From NCBI RefSeq assembly GCF_907165205.1, contig NC_058194.1, positions 19,592,856 through 19,656,855 of the forward strand: a stretch of DNA of 64,000 nt. Direction: 5' to 3'. The DNA is from Coccinella septempunctata (taxonomy: Eukaryota > Arthropoda > Insecta > Coleoptera > Coccinellidae). The translations under genes were made by a program, and so were the position numbers. Below, one piece after another: positions 10,503-22,722 of the stretch; position 1 is the first letter of the stretch; each line of letters opens with the position of its first letter. Below the pieces are notes generated by a model. It had not been told where the DNA came from and did no database searches. It saw nothing but the letters and a program-made list of their open reading frames with translations.

Positions 10503-11219
10503 CAGGGTGTCTGTAAACAAATGCGAAGGACTTAGGGAGATGATTCCTCGATGAAAATAAGCAGGGGTAGTTCCTATAATTTTTTTTCGAAATCGACCTC
10601 CCTTCCAAGATACGGCCTTTGGAAAGCGATGATGAGTTGAAGATTTTCTTAACAGGTTCTAACAAACACTGAGTCATAAAACTATACATAATATGAAGCA
10701 GTAAGTAGATGCTACTCACACAATTTTTTTAGATCCCATAACTTTATTATTAGGGGTTTAAAAATAACAAGACCCACAAAATCTTCGTGTATTTCATTCT
10801 ATGCAACACTCATTCAATGAAATGGAATGGAAACTGATCAGAACTACTTTTAAGTTTTTATTCATTCCGAGAAAAGTATCGCGTGTATCGAAATTTTGCA
10901 AGAGACTTTTTTTCTCCAGAATTGAATGGGAAACAAAACAATTTAATAATCAATGTTTGTTATTTTCAACTCCTAATAATAAAGTTATGAGATCTAAAAA
11001 AATTGTGTGAGTAACATCTACTAAGTGCTTCATATTATGAATAGTCTGTATTTTTTAGAACCCATAAAAAAATCAAAAACTGTCAACTCGTCATCGCCTT
11101 CCAAAGGCTGTATCTTGGAAGGGTGGTCGATTTCGAAATAAATTATAGGAACTACCCCTGCTTATTTTCATCGCGGAATCATCTCCCTAAGTCTTTCGCA
11201 TTTGTTTACAAACACCGTG
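10503..11219. repeat. 717-bp MITE with long inverted repeats
   Basis: The left end reads CAGGGTGTCTGTAAACAAATG and the right end is its complement ending CATTTGTTTACAAACACCGTG. TATA flanks the left end and TATA the right, consistent with TA target duplication. Arms of roughly 250 bp can be followed inward, through CTTCCAAGATACGGCCTTTG and its partner and further to AATTTTTTTAGATC and its partner. There is no coding capacity. Confidence 0.88.
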
Positions 11220-11715
11220 TATAGATGCAACACGCAATTCTTTCTCAACTTCTGGGTATTCACATTCTTCATGGAATTCATTTCCTACAGATTTACACAT
11301 TTACACTCCTGGACAAAAAAAAACCGGAAATTTTTTTTTCCACCGAATTCATTTCAAAATAACTTGTTAATAGAAATTGATTCCTCGCTAATCTCTTGGT
11401 GAAACATCGTTCTAACATAAATAAACTTAACTTGTTAAGGTGTGCATCGATTTTGATAATTTTGTTGTCTATTTGTAGCCTATCTCATCTTGTTTATCGC
11501 CTGATGTCGAGTCTGCATGAATTTGATTTGAATTTGATGGTATACAAGGTAGAACTGAAAGTTGCAATTTCCTCTAAATTTCTTAACAACCCGAGGAGGT
11601 AATTAGTGAAGCAATGATGAATATTTTTATGATTTTTTGAAGCCTGATCTTCTCTTAACATTTTCATGTTTAATTCACTTCAATAGCTTCTTCATGCAAT
11701 TTATAACATTAAGTG
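11220..11715. other. AT-rich DNA, nothing recognised
   Basis: Only short low-complexity ORFs occur between the MITE and the right arm of the 4.6-kb bracket. Confidence 0.4.
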
Positions 11716-12196
11716 GGGACCGTTTTAGTGGTCAGTTCAAAAAGGGAAAAGGAATATTGACGTCAACAACCACTCATTTATGTGGGGTTTTCATTATAAT
11801 GCAATTCAATCAGTTCGTCATCTCGGAAAGTCAGAAATTTTGTTATTCGTCAAACGGAAAACACAAAAAAATTTTTTTTTCACTAAAGAACAAATATTCA
11901 TATATGTCATTGACTTTCCGATGTGAAATTATCTCTTCTATGAATTTCCACATGAAAAAGTTTTTCGAAAAGTCTCTCCATTTGCTACAATTCCTATCCT
12001 GGTGAAATTGAAAAAAGACGTTAATTAATTGCTGCCACCTTTTCGACGAAAGTGAAAACTATTGTAATATTCGTAACTTCTACTTATCGTTCAAGTGTTC
12101 TGGCGACAACCCAGATTCTGGTAGTCGTTCCCCCTTTACGTCTTATACGGATGGAAAGAAAGAAGAAAGATGGCGAAAAAGTCCCGTGGTATAAAC
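11716..12196 (-). repeat. Right arm of the 4.6-kb inverted-repeat bracket
   Basis: This is the inverted partner of 7620-8056, starting CCGTTTTAGTGGTCAG and ending CGTGGTATAAAC. The extra bases around 12150-12185 relative to the left arm lie just inside the outer terminus. Confidence 0.65.
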
Positions 12197-12339
12197 TTCA
12201 CTTGGTATGATAATATAGTTTTTCCTAAAATACATACCTACTTTTTTACCAAGGAACACTGTTATCCTGTTGCGTATCAACGTTATGATTAGTGTTTATG
12301 TACATAATTCATCTTGTCAGTTATAGTTCACTGGAATTC

Positions 12340-12650
12340 AGCATTGCATTTAGCGAGTGATTTTTTTATTATGCGGTCAGAAAAAATTGCGCAAGCAGTT
12401 GCCCATGTGGTGAGAATTGTAACAGATCTCGATGAGATGATCATCCATCGACTAGACTGGCCTCCACGTTGCCCCGATCTGAACCCAATTGAGCATGTCA
12501 ACCGTAAACCTGAAACCATTCCAGCTAACAGAACAGCTCTTTTTGAAGAATGGGAAAACGTTCCGCAACAGGCAATTGCCATTTGTGTTGCATTATTCAC
12601 AACTCGATCACATTCGCCATACATTATAGAAAAGTTATTGTTATTACCAT
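12340..12650 (+). pseudogene. Tc1-type transposase C-terminal relic
   Basis: An open frame encodes HRLDWPPRCPDLNPIEHV, and later ALFEEWENVPQQAI. Known pattern: Tc1 (DD34E) transposases end with DWPA-x-SPDLNPIEH-x-WD, then a basic stretch, then EEW-x-x-IPQ. The final catalytic Glu (PIE) is present. About 10 residues of the WD-x-L region are missing after EHV, and the first two acidic residues are absent. It is a degenerate 3-prime fragment. Confidence 0.75.
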
Positions 12651-12660
12651 CGTGTAAAGA

Positions 12661-12835
12661 TGCCTACAGATTACTCTGACGTGAGGTGGGACAACGTCAT
12701 AATGCACATGAATCAAGTATCTAACATGGGACGAACTGAACAATTTGAACGCTCCTGCGCAAAATCGTATGTTAGATTTTTGAATCATGCGCATTATGAC
12801 ATGGTCCCAAGTCACGTCAGAATAATCTGTAGGCG
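12661..12835. repeat. Inverted repeat next to Tc1 relic
   Basis: Arms 12661-12727 and 12769-12835 are imperfect complements (TGCCTACAGATTACTCTGAC against GTCAGAATAATCTGTAGGCG). The spacer is about 41 bp. ORFs on both strands here are shadows of this symmetry. It may be a small MITE or a terminal-repeat remnant of the adjacent Tc1-like element. Confidence 0.75.
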
Positions 12836-15414
12836 CCTTGAGTCGGGCATTTTGTCGAAACGTCAATCAACAATCAACTAAATGAATGTTATTTCTTGAA
12901 TACATATAACGAAAAAGTCTCGTGGCATATAGGTGTACTTTTAGGACATTTCATATTTGTTTTGTCGAATAGCATCATACTTCGATAAGATAAAAAGAAA
13001 TTGGGATGAAAAATCAGCATGTTTTTGTCTGAGTTGAAATTTTGTCGTCAAAATCAGAGTGAAAAAAGAACAATAGGGCTTAAATAAGAGTTTCTGAAAT
13101 ATTCAGGAGAATGAGTGAAGTCATATGATCAAAGTCACATTAAGATTCGATAGTCGATCCAAAAATATGATTACTTATTGAGAATTCCATTTGAAAAAAC
13201 CAAGTTGGTAGCTACTTCTGATACATATAACTGGAATTGACTAAAACATGAAATATTTTGGAATTTTTCGACATCCTCGACAACACATTGAACTCGAATT
13301 TTATAGAAATAACTTGGGTAATGATCATTGAGACTCTTCAAAATAATTGGCACAGTTAGAAGCCTAATAGGGGTGAACAAGATACAGGATCGCTAAACAG
13401 AGCATCCATTATTTCGGTTTATTCGTCTTGCACACTTAAAGTTTTATCCTTGATGCCAAAAATCAAGTTGAATAAATAAGTTCAGTGAGGGGCAGTTCTG
13501 AATACGAATATTGAGACAGTCAAGGTCGTATCATAATCCATAATTGAATCGTAATCCAACAAGGGTGCCAAAATATTAATGGCAATAAAGAAACATATTG
13601 AAGTGGTCATCTCGGGATTCCTGTGGGAGCAGCTAAACCACAGCATAATCATGTTTGTCGAACCTATCTGTAATGGTTCTCACCCCCTTTCAAACCCACA
13701 AAAATAGCACTTCTATACTGAAAATGAGCAAGATCGGCCAACAATCAACTCTAGTTCACAGCTCGCAATCAGTCATGTACTTATAGATGGACCGACAATA
13801 CCCTTCTACGTGCACCATCTGCCCCAAGTCCTGGTGCTGCGAAAACAACAGAAACGGCACCCGTTCATCCGGGTTTCGCTTCATTTAGGAGTGCAATCTC
13901 ATTATTTCCAGTCCAGGCGTCACGCGGAGGCGGTACTGGCCCTGCCTCAGGTCCATTGTGCTCATTTATTGTGCCCCTGTCTGCACTCTCTCCATGTATG
14001 GAGATTTAACGATCTGCCTTTTTGGAAATGTGCATAACACGCGGTTGGTGACGCGTACAGAAGGGGTAGGATTTATACGACAACGTTATTTTTGTATGGA
14101 ACTTCGTCTCAATCAAAATTATACACGGTGATCCATAAACATTGCGAAAAAATTCAGGATATAAATCTCTAATTTGTTTGGAGTCGTAAAGATCCTGTGG
14201 GCCTTCGTCCGGAAATGCTTAGTTTCGTTACATGTTTCCCAAATAAATATCAAATTCGGAAATCCATTAGGAGAATACTGGACTCACGTATCCTAGCTCT
14301 GGGAGCAATTATCGAAAAAATCTTGATTTAAGAAAAATTTTGTTTAAATAATTTTTTACGAAAAATTTGTATATATATATATACCTATCCTAGAAAAAGA
14401 ACGTAGAGATTTTTTTGTCCTAAATTGAATGAGAATTGTAGAAATGAATTTAATTCAACACTGTTGTTGATGCTGACGAGGTATTCAACGATAAATAATC
14501 AGCCTAACGATGTATCCAATTTTAACAAATCTCGTTGAAATATCTCAAGTCGTTTCGAAAATAACGAAGAATTCGTTATTCATTTATGATACTGACATTT
14601 TCGGCTTCGAATAACTGAAAGAATAATATCTGGAATATGTTCGCTGTATTCATTCAGTGCTTACTTAAAATCAAGGTTCTAAAATAAAAAATGATACTTA
14701 TATAGTAAATAGAAATATCAGATTCATATGGTAGGTATCCCATAATTATCAAATTTGGATACTCCATTTCCTAAATTGCTTGTATGTCAATATTTTTCTT
14801 ATCAATAAAATAATAAACTCGAAATATACGAGGAAAATCAAAATGGTCCGTATTCTTTCTTTTGTTTTTAGGAATATGGAAATGTGTTCAAGAAACTCCC
14901 TTAGGTATCTGTTTTAAATTTGCTTCGATGTGCTATGCTTTGATTTTCAATGCGAAGTTTCGTTCTTCATTTTCCGTTCTAAAGATGCTTATAGTGGTCG
15001 ACATAAAATAAACGGCCTGCAGAGCAATTGAGCAATTAAAACTATGACGAAAACCAATTAATTTGTCCCTAAAGGGGCCCTCTAAGACAGATAGAGCCCC
15101 CAACTGATGGCTCTCAAAAAATGGTTATGAACCATAATTCTATAATCTTCACATTCTATAATAAAAATCTGGAAATTTTGTACTGAAAAATTTGGTGCTA
15201 AAAATCTAATATCAGACCGATAACAGGATAAAAAATAGTACCAATTGAGAAAAATTAATAGAAATTGAATGAAAAATTGAAAAGTTTTTCAAGATTGAAT
15301 ATGTAGGAAAAAATCGGTTTTTTGTCCAAAAGTGTACATTGAAATAGTATTATGTATTATACAATAAACATGAAATAATATTCATTTTCTATAAATTGGG
15401 CTAGTTGAACACTG
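12836..15414. other. Mostly AT-rich DNA with a GC-richer patch
   Basis: The part 13800-14060 is GC-richer and carries a 75-codon ORF (13810-14037) rich in His, Leu and Arg that I do not recognise. Near 14126 the phrase ACACGGTGATCCATAAACATT resembles one end of the CAGGGTGATTCATAA-type MITE at 36770, but no partner end was found. The rest shows nothing. Confidence 0.4.
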
Positions 15415-16070
15415 CAGGGTGAGTCTTTGACTCCTATAAATATTTGTAGATTCTTGAGGTAAAAACAAACACTTTTTCCTTTAACATTTTTCTAGATCGG
15501 CTCGGTTTAAAAGATACATGCTGTTGAAAAACCATAAAAAATGTTATTTTGAGTTCTATCTCACAAAATACAGAGAATATAGTTTTTCATTTATTTGATT
15601 AATCTTTTTCGAATACAAGATATCACCCACGTCTTCAAGTTTTCTCATTATGATCATTACGTACCATAAAAATACCAAAAATTCAAAGAACCCAAATCTT
15701 GAAACTAAGTTGGACGCTACCTAATGAACGTTTTGTGAAATAAAAGTATTATATTTTATCGTATAATGCGCCGTTTTACAATAATTTGATGTCCAAAAAC
15801 TCAAAGAATATCTGTGAAATTTATAAAATCGGGTACTTTGGCTGAATACAACTCTGTTTAAAAGATCGACAGATGTGTAGTGTCACAGATTTAGCTAGTT
15901 ATTCTGAAGGTAATTTTATTTTTCAAGGGGTGGGACAGCTCATTATGAAAACTTAAAATATCTATATCTTTTTATGAGGGCCGAATGGGAAAAAATGGTA
16001 TGAGAAGAAAAGTTTTTTTACCTCAGCAATCTTCTGTTAAAATATTTGTAGGAGTCAAAGACTCACCCTA
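15415..16070 (+). repeat. Family-1 element, both termini present
   Basis: It starts CAGGGTGAGTCTTTGACTCC and ends GGAGTCAAAGACTCACCCTA. Interior blocks match the copies at 1555 and 43 kb in the same orientation, including ACCCACGTCTTCAAGTTTTC and TTTTCTCATTATGA. Small deletions lie just inside the left end. It is noncoding. Confidence 0.85.
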
Positions 16071-17094
16071 TATAAATGCACTTTTTGCAACATGCATACA
16101 ATAAGCATGAAAAGTTATCTATTTTTTTCAAAATGTGGAATGAATTCTGAACTTCGGTTTCGAAATTATTTTTTTAACTCTGTAGAAAAAACTCTAAAAT
16201 CAAAGGAGAATGTGAATAAATTATGTGTGTATTTGATGAACTTAGATATTCGATAAATTACACCAATAGAGTAGTTCATATTTTTATCGAACATTTTACA
16301 ATTACCAATAAAAACCTAACTCAGATTTTCCCAGGAAATTCGATAAGGAATATATTTTAACCTTTGCGTCGTATAAAATAGCAGAACAGAATTCTTCCTT
16401 TTACTGCACATCATAAATATAACTTAAAAAGTAGACAACCCATACCTTTCCAAATTGATGATAAAGTTCGTATTCATGAAAACAACAATCCACCTGAGAT
16501 GAAGTGTCGTATCATTTCATATCATTTCGAAATTGGAAAAAAAAATTAAATTCCTGATCAGACATCTACAAGAAGAGGATCTCAAATTCGAATATCTTTT
16601 TTCAATCTTTGTATGTAGATCCCCTGCAAAATTGTCAAATCCTGTAACGTCAGGAACGTGCATATATGTAAATCTCCGTAAGGAAATTGCTTGACAGGAT
16701 GTCGCTCCTGTTTTATCAACACTTGTCTGGAAGCGTTTAAGAAGCGACACTTGAACAAATTGACCTCTCCAGCACTCAACACCCTGTTCGATCCATCACT
16801 GACAACGTAGGCAATTCGAATAGATGGGGGCATGATGGCATCATTCTAGACTCGTTTGCAATTCAACTCGCAGTGAAGATGTAGTATATTATACATTATT
16901 CAGCAGAAGGTGAAAAAAATGTGAACTATCCAATCGTCAGGTTGATGAACTTTTTTCAGGCCTTATTTAACAAGAAGCAGAACATATTTTTTCGGTGACA
17001 TGGATGCAACCAGAAGTTTAAACCTCAAAATGCGATTTTTACAATGTGTGAAAATATCAAACGCAAAATCTGTTTCAAATTTGTTATTGCAAAT
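16071..17094. other. AT-rich DNA, nothing recognised
   Basis: Two overlapping minus-strand ORFs (16517-16750 and 16582-16833) have more even composition than their surroundings but no recognised motif. I do not call them genes. Confidence 0.4.
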
Positions 17095-17570
17095 AGTGTT
17101 TTTGTGAATGAGGCACAATTATTATGGTTTGGGGTAGTTTGATTCTATGGAAGAACTGATTTATTAGTAGTTCCAAGAACCATGAATACTAAGACATTTA
17201 GACAAATGTTGATGAAGTTATCAACAGAGTAGTCGCTTAGTCGCAGGATTTCATGACGCTATTTTCCTTTTTTCTGGATTACAGATTCAACTTCGCACTG
17301 CCACATTATAGATCCCACCATGCTATAGCTGCTAGAGAAAACCAGGGTATTCCGTGTCTAACTTAACCTACAAGATCTCCTGACCTGATTCCAATCGAGC
17401 ACACTTGGGAGCAACTACACAGATGCCCACAGACAACAGCCAAAAACGCTTTAACAGCAAGTCGATCTTTTGCCACAACTTTGACAGCAAATTGGGCAGG
17501 GCTTTCTCAATAACTTGGTAGAATGCAGGGAAGATGCCAATCAGTTATTGATTATCGCTAAGGTCATACT
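17095..17570 (+). pseudogene. Tc1-type transposase relic, second lineage
   Basis: A frameshifted trail of homology reads GTIIMVWG near 17120 (usual GGSVMVWGG), then HAIAARENQGI, a stop, TRSPDLIPIEHTWEQLHR and finally MQGRCQSVI (usual MPRRCQAVI). The order fits the core and C-terminus of Tc1 transposases. The second Asp region is scrambled. Multiple stops and frame changes make it an old fossil, more decayed than the relic at 12.3 kb. Confidence 0.75.
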
Positions 17571-17843
17571 TTGAATTGAGGGTCAGTGAAATTATGAATT
17601 TTTGGAATAAGAATTTCGATTTTTCGTGAAATTTCTACTTTTTCGAATATTGTATTTTTGAACTTTGATTACTTACTGAATTTCTTCGCAATCTTGTTAA
17701 CTAACCTAACCTAACTTAACTCAACCAACTGAAAAACTCTACATACAGTGCGAATCTCATACTTGGAAAAACTTCAATAATTCAGAGACGTTTCTTTTGT
17801 AGGAAATATGCTGGTCCAGGTCAATAAGTAGTACCCCCTTCTA

Positions 17844-18699
17844 CTCCCGGACTCCCCTAGTCTGGGAGAGTTGAACCCCTTTTCACTCTGAAGCCACTTG
17901 TATCTGTAAATGGTAGCAACTCATTTTTTTGCGTGAAGATATCATGCCCAAATAGATAACGATAAATAACAGTAGAGTGATGGTATAATGAACATTTTGT
18001 GTAGAGCAATTCTTTTTTAGGAACAGAAAATTGGCTCATGTCTCCCTAACCCATGGGAGAGTTGAACAGGAGGTGAGAGAGACTTGACAATAAGTTTGTT
18101 TATCACAAAAAACATTGAAAGAAAATAATTTCCAATGACCAACGATTGTCTATGTCAATACATCATCAGATGTATAAGTGTTTGAAATACATATTTTCTA
18201 TTTCAGAGTCGCTCTCACTTATTTCCGAGATGTTTTTTACTTTTTAAAATCTTTGTATTTTTTTTATATTTATTTCTATAATTCAATTTTCTTTTTTTGA
18301 AGCAAACTATTATCTGAGCTCAGTACGGGAAACTTGTATCACTGATTATGTCTCCCGACCATAGGATTGGTCAAGTCTCCCGCACTCCCTTTCAGTCTAT
18401 TCAACAGATGTTTTCCTGAAACTTTCACAACTATGATTAAAAAGGCTCATCGTTTGTAAAACAATATTACTCAATGAGAGCAATAAAACTAAATAACACC
18501 ACGCACCTATTAAACTTTTCAGACAGTGTAACAAACAAAAATTATTCAATTTCTTACTTCCTGACAACAAATCAACCATTTCACTCCCGAACTGTTCTAA
18601 TGGCGGCCAAAATGAAGCCGCCATTAGTTGTGCGAAATTTAAATTAAAATATTTGAGGTGGTTCAAGTCTCCTACCTGAGCAAGTCTCCCGGATTCCCC
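17844..18699. repeat. Element with repeated CAAGTCTCCC motifs
   Basis: The motif CTCCCGGAYTCCCC occurs in the same orientation at 17844-17857 and 18686-18699. Between them, copies or complements of CAAGTCTCCC / GGGAGAGTTGAAC occur near 17864, 18041, 18055, 18079, 18350, 18371, 18662 and 18681, in both orientations. A GGCGGC / GCCGCC hairpin lies near 18603-18625. Subterminal motifs of this kind are typical transposase-binding sites of DNA transposons. The boundaries are approximate and no transposase is present. Confidence 0.5.
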
Positions 18700-20068
18700 C
18701 TACTTTAAATCTTGCTCGCTCTCAACATATGTATAAGGCATATTTGTATGCCTTTTCGTTTTGAGTCGCCCTGTGTATTTCAACCACTTTTTTAGATAGA
18801 ATTTCGAAAACTTGCAGAATTCCACAGAACGAATTTTTCTGAAGGCTCAGTGCTTTATAAATTATTATAAAATTGTCAAAAAATTGCACTCAGACACAAA
18901 TAGAAGGAAAGTGAAAAATGTTGGAAGTTTCAAACATGAAGAAGTGTTGAAGCCACTATGATAATATAATATTCAACTGCACAATTGACATGGCAACTAC
19001 ACGGTTCTTATAAAAACTAGTTGTCAGACACAATAGAAGCGTTGTAACGTGAAATTGCCAAGAAAAAAAGCCATCTTCCCATTCACATAAGCCGCAATAT
19101 AAACAAAATGCCGAATGAAAACTCATTCATCCGCAACCGCAAATCCTCTAGACCTTATTGTAATTTTTGTATCGAGAAAGGGAAAATTCTGAGGGGTTAG
19201 AAATGGCCGTGACGGTATGGTCAGTACAGAAAAAAAAACAACACGACCGGTAGTTCCACTTGATTCTTCACAATAATCACTTGGGTGAAACCGTTAATGA
19301 ATAAAATGAGTGCAGGGGGATATCAATACCAAGAACATAAATGTATACATTTGGAGGTGAATATAAATAAGTATGATCCAATTCTGAAATTCTTGTTTAC
19401 TGAAACAAGAAACCTTCTGTCAAGAGAAGAAACAGTTGATATCAAGTTTCAGGATTTTCATTCAGATTATTTCCTCAATTGTACAGGATGGTCCACGAAT
19501 GATTTTCATAATTTTATGGTAAATATGTGGTACTTAAGGGAGCCAGAAAAGAGCAATAAAATATAGACTAAGGAACTTCTTTAGAAGTTGACTACTTTGG
19601 GCAAAATATTTGATTAGCTCCCAAACCGTTGAAGATCTCGAATTCTTTTCATATTTTGCAGTTATTGTTATCTCAGATAGAAATGATATGACAACCAATG
19701 CGAAACCATAAACCAGCACTCAAAAATTTTGATTTTTGCTATAGGGTCTAACCTGTACATGAAATGGCAATCTATACCTAATACTATCCAATTCTACATA
19801 GATTTGACCTGTTTAAGAAGAACTCATAAGTCGTTAATTTTTTCCTCAAAAATTGTAAGGGAATCTTGAACTTAAAACAGATTATACGATTTATACCTTA
19901 CCCCACCTGAGGATGCTATTGTGATAAAGAAAAATATGTTGTGGTTTAAAGACTAATTTTTGTGAAAATCGTAAAATCTGTTTTGAGTTCAAATATGGAT
20001 TTTCATCAAGTCACATCAATCCAACAATGGAATCTTTCTGAAATGAAATCTGTTAATCGAACTTTAAC
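18700..20068. other. AT-rich DNA around a possible small coding remnant
   Basis: Apart from the ORF at 19285-19566 nothing is recognised. Confidence 0.4.
19285..19566 (+). CDS. uncharacterised 93-aa ORF
   Basis: The ORF has less biased composition than most here. Its later half (FQDFHSDYFLNCTGWSTNDF onward) weakly recalls the helix-turn-helix segment preceding the DDE domain of Harbinger/IS5-like transposases, where F-x-x-x-TG-L-x-x-x-x-F is usual. No downstream DDE domain is visible and no start context supports it. It may be a transposase scrap or chance, and I do not assign a function. Confidence 0.2.
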   Translation: MKPLMNKMSAGGYQYQEHKCIHLEVNINKYDPILKFLFTETRNLLSREETVDIKFQDFHSDYFLNCTGWSTNDFHNFMVNMWYLREPEKSNKI

Positions 20069-20328
20069 AGCGGGTTTCATAAAACGTTGATTGTCCGATC
20101 AACGATTTGACAGTCACTCGATTTCTAAAACGAAATCACTAAATCCTTTTCATTTCTGAATATACTGAAGAAGAAGCAATTGAGAATATAATAGAATGGA
20201 CGTATAAACATCATAATTTGATGCGATAATGGTATTTTGAATGATGACTGAATAATTGATTGAAAAGAAATTGACGTCTATTCATCAATCAAGCGTTGAT
20301 TCCCCGATCAAGCTTTATGAAACCCGGG
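20069..20328 (+). repeat. ATCAAGCTT-type MITE, copy 1
   Basis: Roughly 260 bp with terminal inverted repeats: left AGCGGGTTTCATAAAACG, right CAAGCTTTATGAAACCCGGG, with inner partners GATTGTCCGATCAACG and CGTTGATTCCCCGATC. A second copy follows within 5 bp and a third lies at 32715-32977. Confidence 0.8.
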
Positions 20329-20332
20329 GTAA

Positions 20333-20563
20333 GAGTATCACAAAACTTTGATTGATCGATCAACGATTTGACAGTCATTTCCAAAACGAAATCGCTGAAA
20401 CCTTTTGATTTTCGAATATATCGAAGAAGTAGGAATTGATAATCATTAAATGGATATATAAATATTATAATGTGATTACTGAATTATCAATGAAAAACAA
20501 CTTGACGTTTAGCGTTCGATCAAGCGTTGATTCCCCGATCAAGCTTCGTGAAAACGAGGGGAG
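20333..20563 (+). repeat. ATCAAGCTT-type MITE, copy 2 (tandem)
   Basis: A diverged copy in the same orientation directly after copy 1. It starts near AAAACTTTGATTGATCGATC and ends CCGATCAAGCTTCGTGAAAA. The head-to-tail pairing suggests either insertion next to an existing copy or local duplication. Confidence 0.75.
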
Positions 20564-22722
20564 GTAGTTTTTCATTAATTTTAAAAGGGGTTGAGTTCAA
20601 TATAGTTCATTCCAATGTCATTCTATTCGTTTCTTGTAGAACGAAACTTTTGAACTTCCATTTCTTTAAATAAAATTTTGGAGAAATATGAAATACTAAT
20701 CATTGAATATTAGGAAAAAATATACTTTTCACTGTTCATTCTATCGGCGAAATCAATCGCCATAGTGTTTTTCTTTACATACTTTTCATAAATATTAGAC
20801 GCCAACAGAATTATGGGCTAATTTATAATATTCATATCCAAAAATAATCAATGAATGTTCATATTTTTCATGAAAAAATTAAAACAAAATTACGGGGAAC
20901 AAGTAACGGATTAGTAGTAGTGCGAACTGAAAATTCAAAAATAATTTTGAATTTCACTAAAACTTTAAAAAAGTGTGGGTGAATAGATCAAGAGCACACA
21001 CGTTTTTTATTACATTACACTTTAACTTTTTATTTCATGTCTACACCTACTAAAGTATATTTTTTTTAGTCCTTCAAACTAAAAATTCATGTCATTCATA
21101 TGAGACCGCATATAGAAAAAGTATAATTCACAACTCAAAATTTGCAGCGTCCTGTAGAAAATGAGTGAGCAAATTTCCAAAATTTGCAGAATAATCTTGA
21201 GAGTTTACATTTTGGTGATTAAAACTATCAACTATAGTAATTGACATAGAAAACAGAACGCTCAACATTAAAGAGTTTATTCTTTCTGTAAATATATTTG
21301 TTTAGGGCCCAGCTGCAGGAAAGTCAATTAAGATTTAATGCCCCATTAAAATTAAAAACTAACCTAACCTAAACGTAAGTCACATGTATACAAGAAAATG
21401 ATGTTATAAATTCATCAATACCGAGTTTTTTGTTTCCTATGTCACCTGTAGTATGAGAAACATCCAATTTCCAAGTTCCATATAGCCTCCTTGATGACGA
21501 ATTGTTACTATTATTATAAATAATGTCCATTTTTGGTCCTGGATTCATTTTACGAGAAAAAAATACTCTTAGAATTATGAACGTTGCAGGAATTTAGATT
21601 TGATGCCCTCTTAAAATAGATCATTTTTTAGGGAATAATAGAGGATTAAACTTTTAATGACGCATTAATTTTTGATGGACTCTTCTCCAACGGGGCGATT
21701 TTATTGTATCAGTATCGTCCGTTAGGTACTGAGTGTTTAATTTTGATAATGATAATTGTGGTGGAGACTTTAATTATTGGGAGAGTTGTTGAAGGTGAGT
21801 TGAGCTGAGAAAGAAGATGGTTTGCCTGCTGAGAACAAGCCGTTAATTCAATAGAATTCAATCTTCGTTTTTTCATCCGAAAAAAATTCTTCCTCTCATT
21901 ATCACCGTTAACCACTCAATCAACGGCAAACACTCCCTGCATCAACAGAAATTATTCATGAAATTCAGCCTGGAACAAAGTTGGGCCCTAATTCCGAATT
22001 AAAGTTTGGTATACGATCGGGTAAGCATGAAAATTCACACTAATTTATGCCATATTTAAATCGTACCTTTCAGTCTGTTATACCCTTTCTCGATTTATAG
22101 ACGCCAAAAAACGATTTCTTCTACTTCGACGCCGAGCATCGTAATTCATAAGAGAAAAACAGAGAGACCCATCCCAGCTCATTTGTATCTATACGCGCTG
22201 TAAATTTCCACGAAACCGCATCTGCGAGCCCGCAGGGGTTTCGACAATCCCTCGAAGGAGCAAGGGAGGAAAGGGTGAAACCGAGGGTTGAAAAAAACTT
22301 GTTCGTAAAAAGCCCGCGAGGTTAAAAAACGGGAATGGAGTTGCGAGGTCTGAAGAATCTGAGTTGGTCGCCGACAAAGTATAGACATCGTAAGGGTGTT
22401 TTTCGTGTACGGGTGGAAAACAGCTTTTAAAGACCAGCGAGCGTTCATGATCTGAGGGGAAGTTCGCGTAGAATTTTCTGTACGCTTTTCATCTTCGATC
22501 TGATTTCCACAGACGGGCTTCAGATCATATTGCGAGCAAAAACAACAAATTCCTGTCAAACGTTATCAAGCTTATACGAAATTTTTCCTTTTGGAATATC
22601 GAAGAATTATATTTTTCAAACGAAAAGGAGATTTCGCTTTCAAGTGTGGAAGCAATACATTCGAATAATCGTGACATATAGTCACTTTCCTAGATATCAT
22701 GACATTTTGATCAGTTACTATG
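20564..22722. other. AT-rich DNA with GC-richer end
   Basis: Weakly repeated blocks rich in CATTAA and TTAATG occur at 21300-21360 and 21585-21670 and may be decayed MITE pieces. The part 21960-22560 is GC-richer with CpG, and overlapping minus-strand ORFs (up to 126 codons at 22179-22559) cross it without recognised motifs. It could be unique regulatory or exonic DNA. Confidence 0.35.

Noticed and set aside
12624..12881. Overlapping ORFs of 73-80 codons on both strands
   Set aside because: They result from the inverted repeat 12661-12835, which gives related peptides on both strands.
17698..17722. CCTAACCTAAC, a possible insect telomere repeat (TTAGG); similar at 21360-21372
   Set aside because: Only about two perfect units at each place, which is expected by chance or from ordinary short repeats in insect DNA.
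22179..22559. 126-codon minus-strand ORF in a GC-richer island
   Set aside because: No recognised motif, and a second overlapping frame on the same strand is also open, which points to composition rather than coding. The island itself is kept as an observation.
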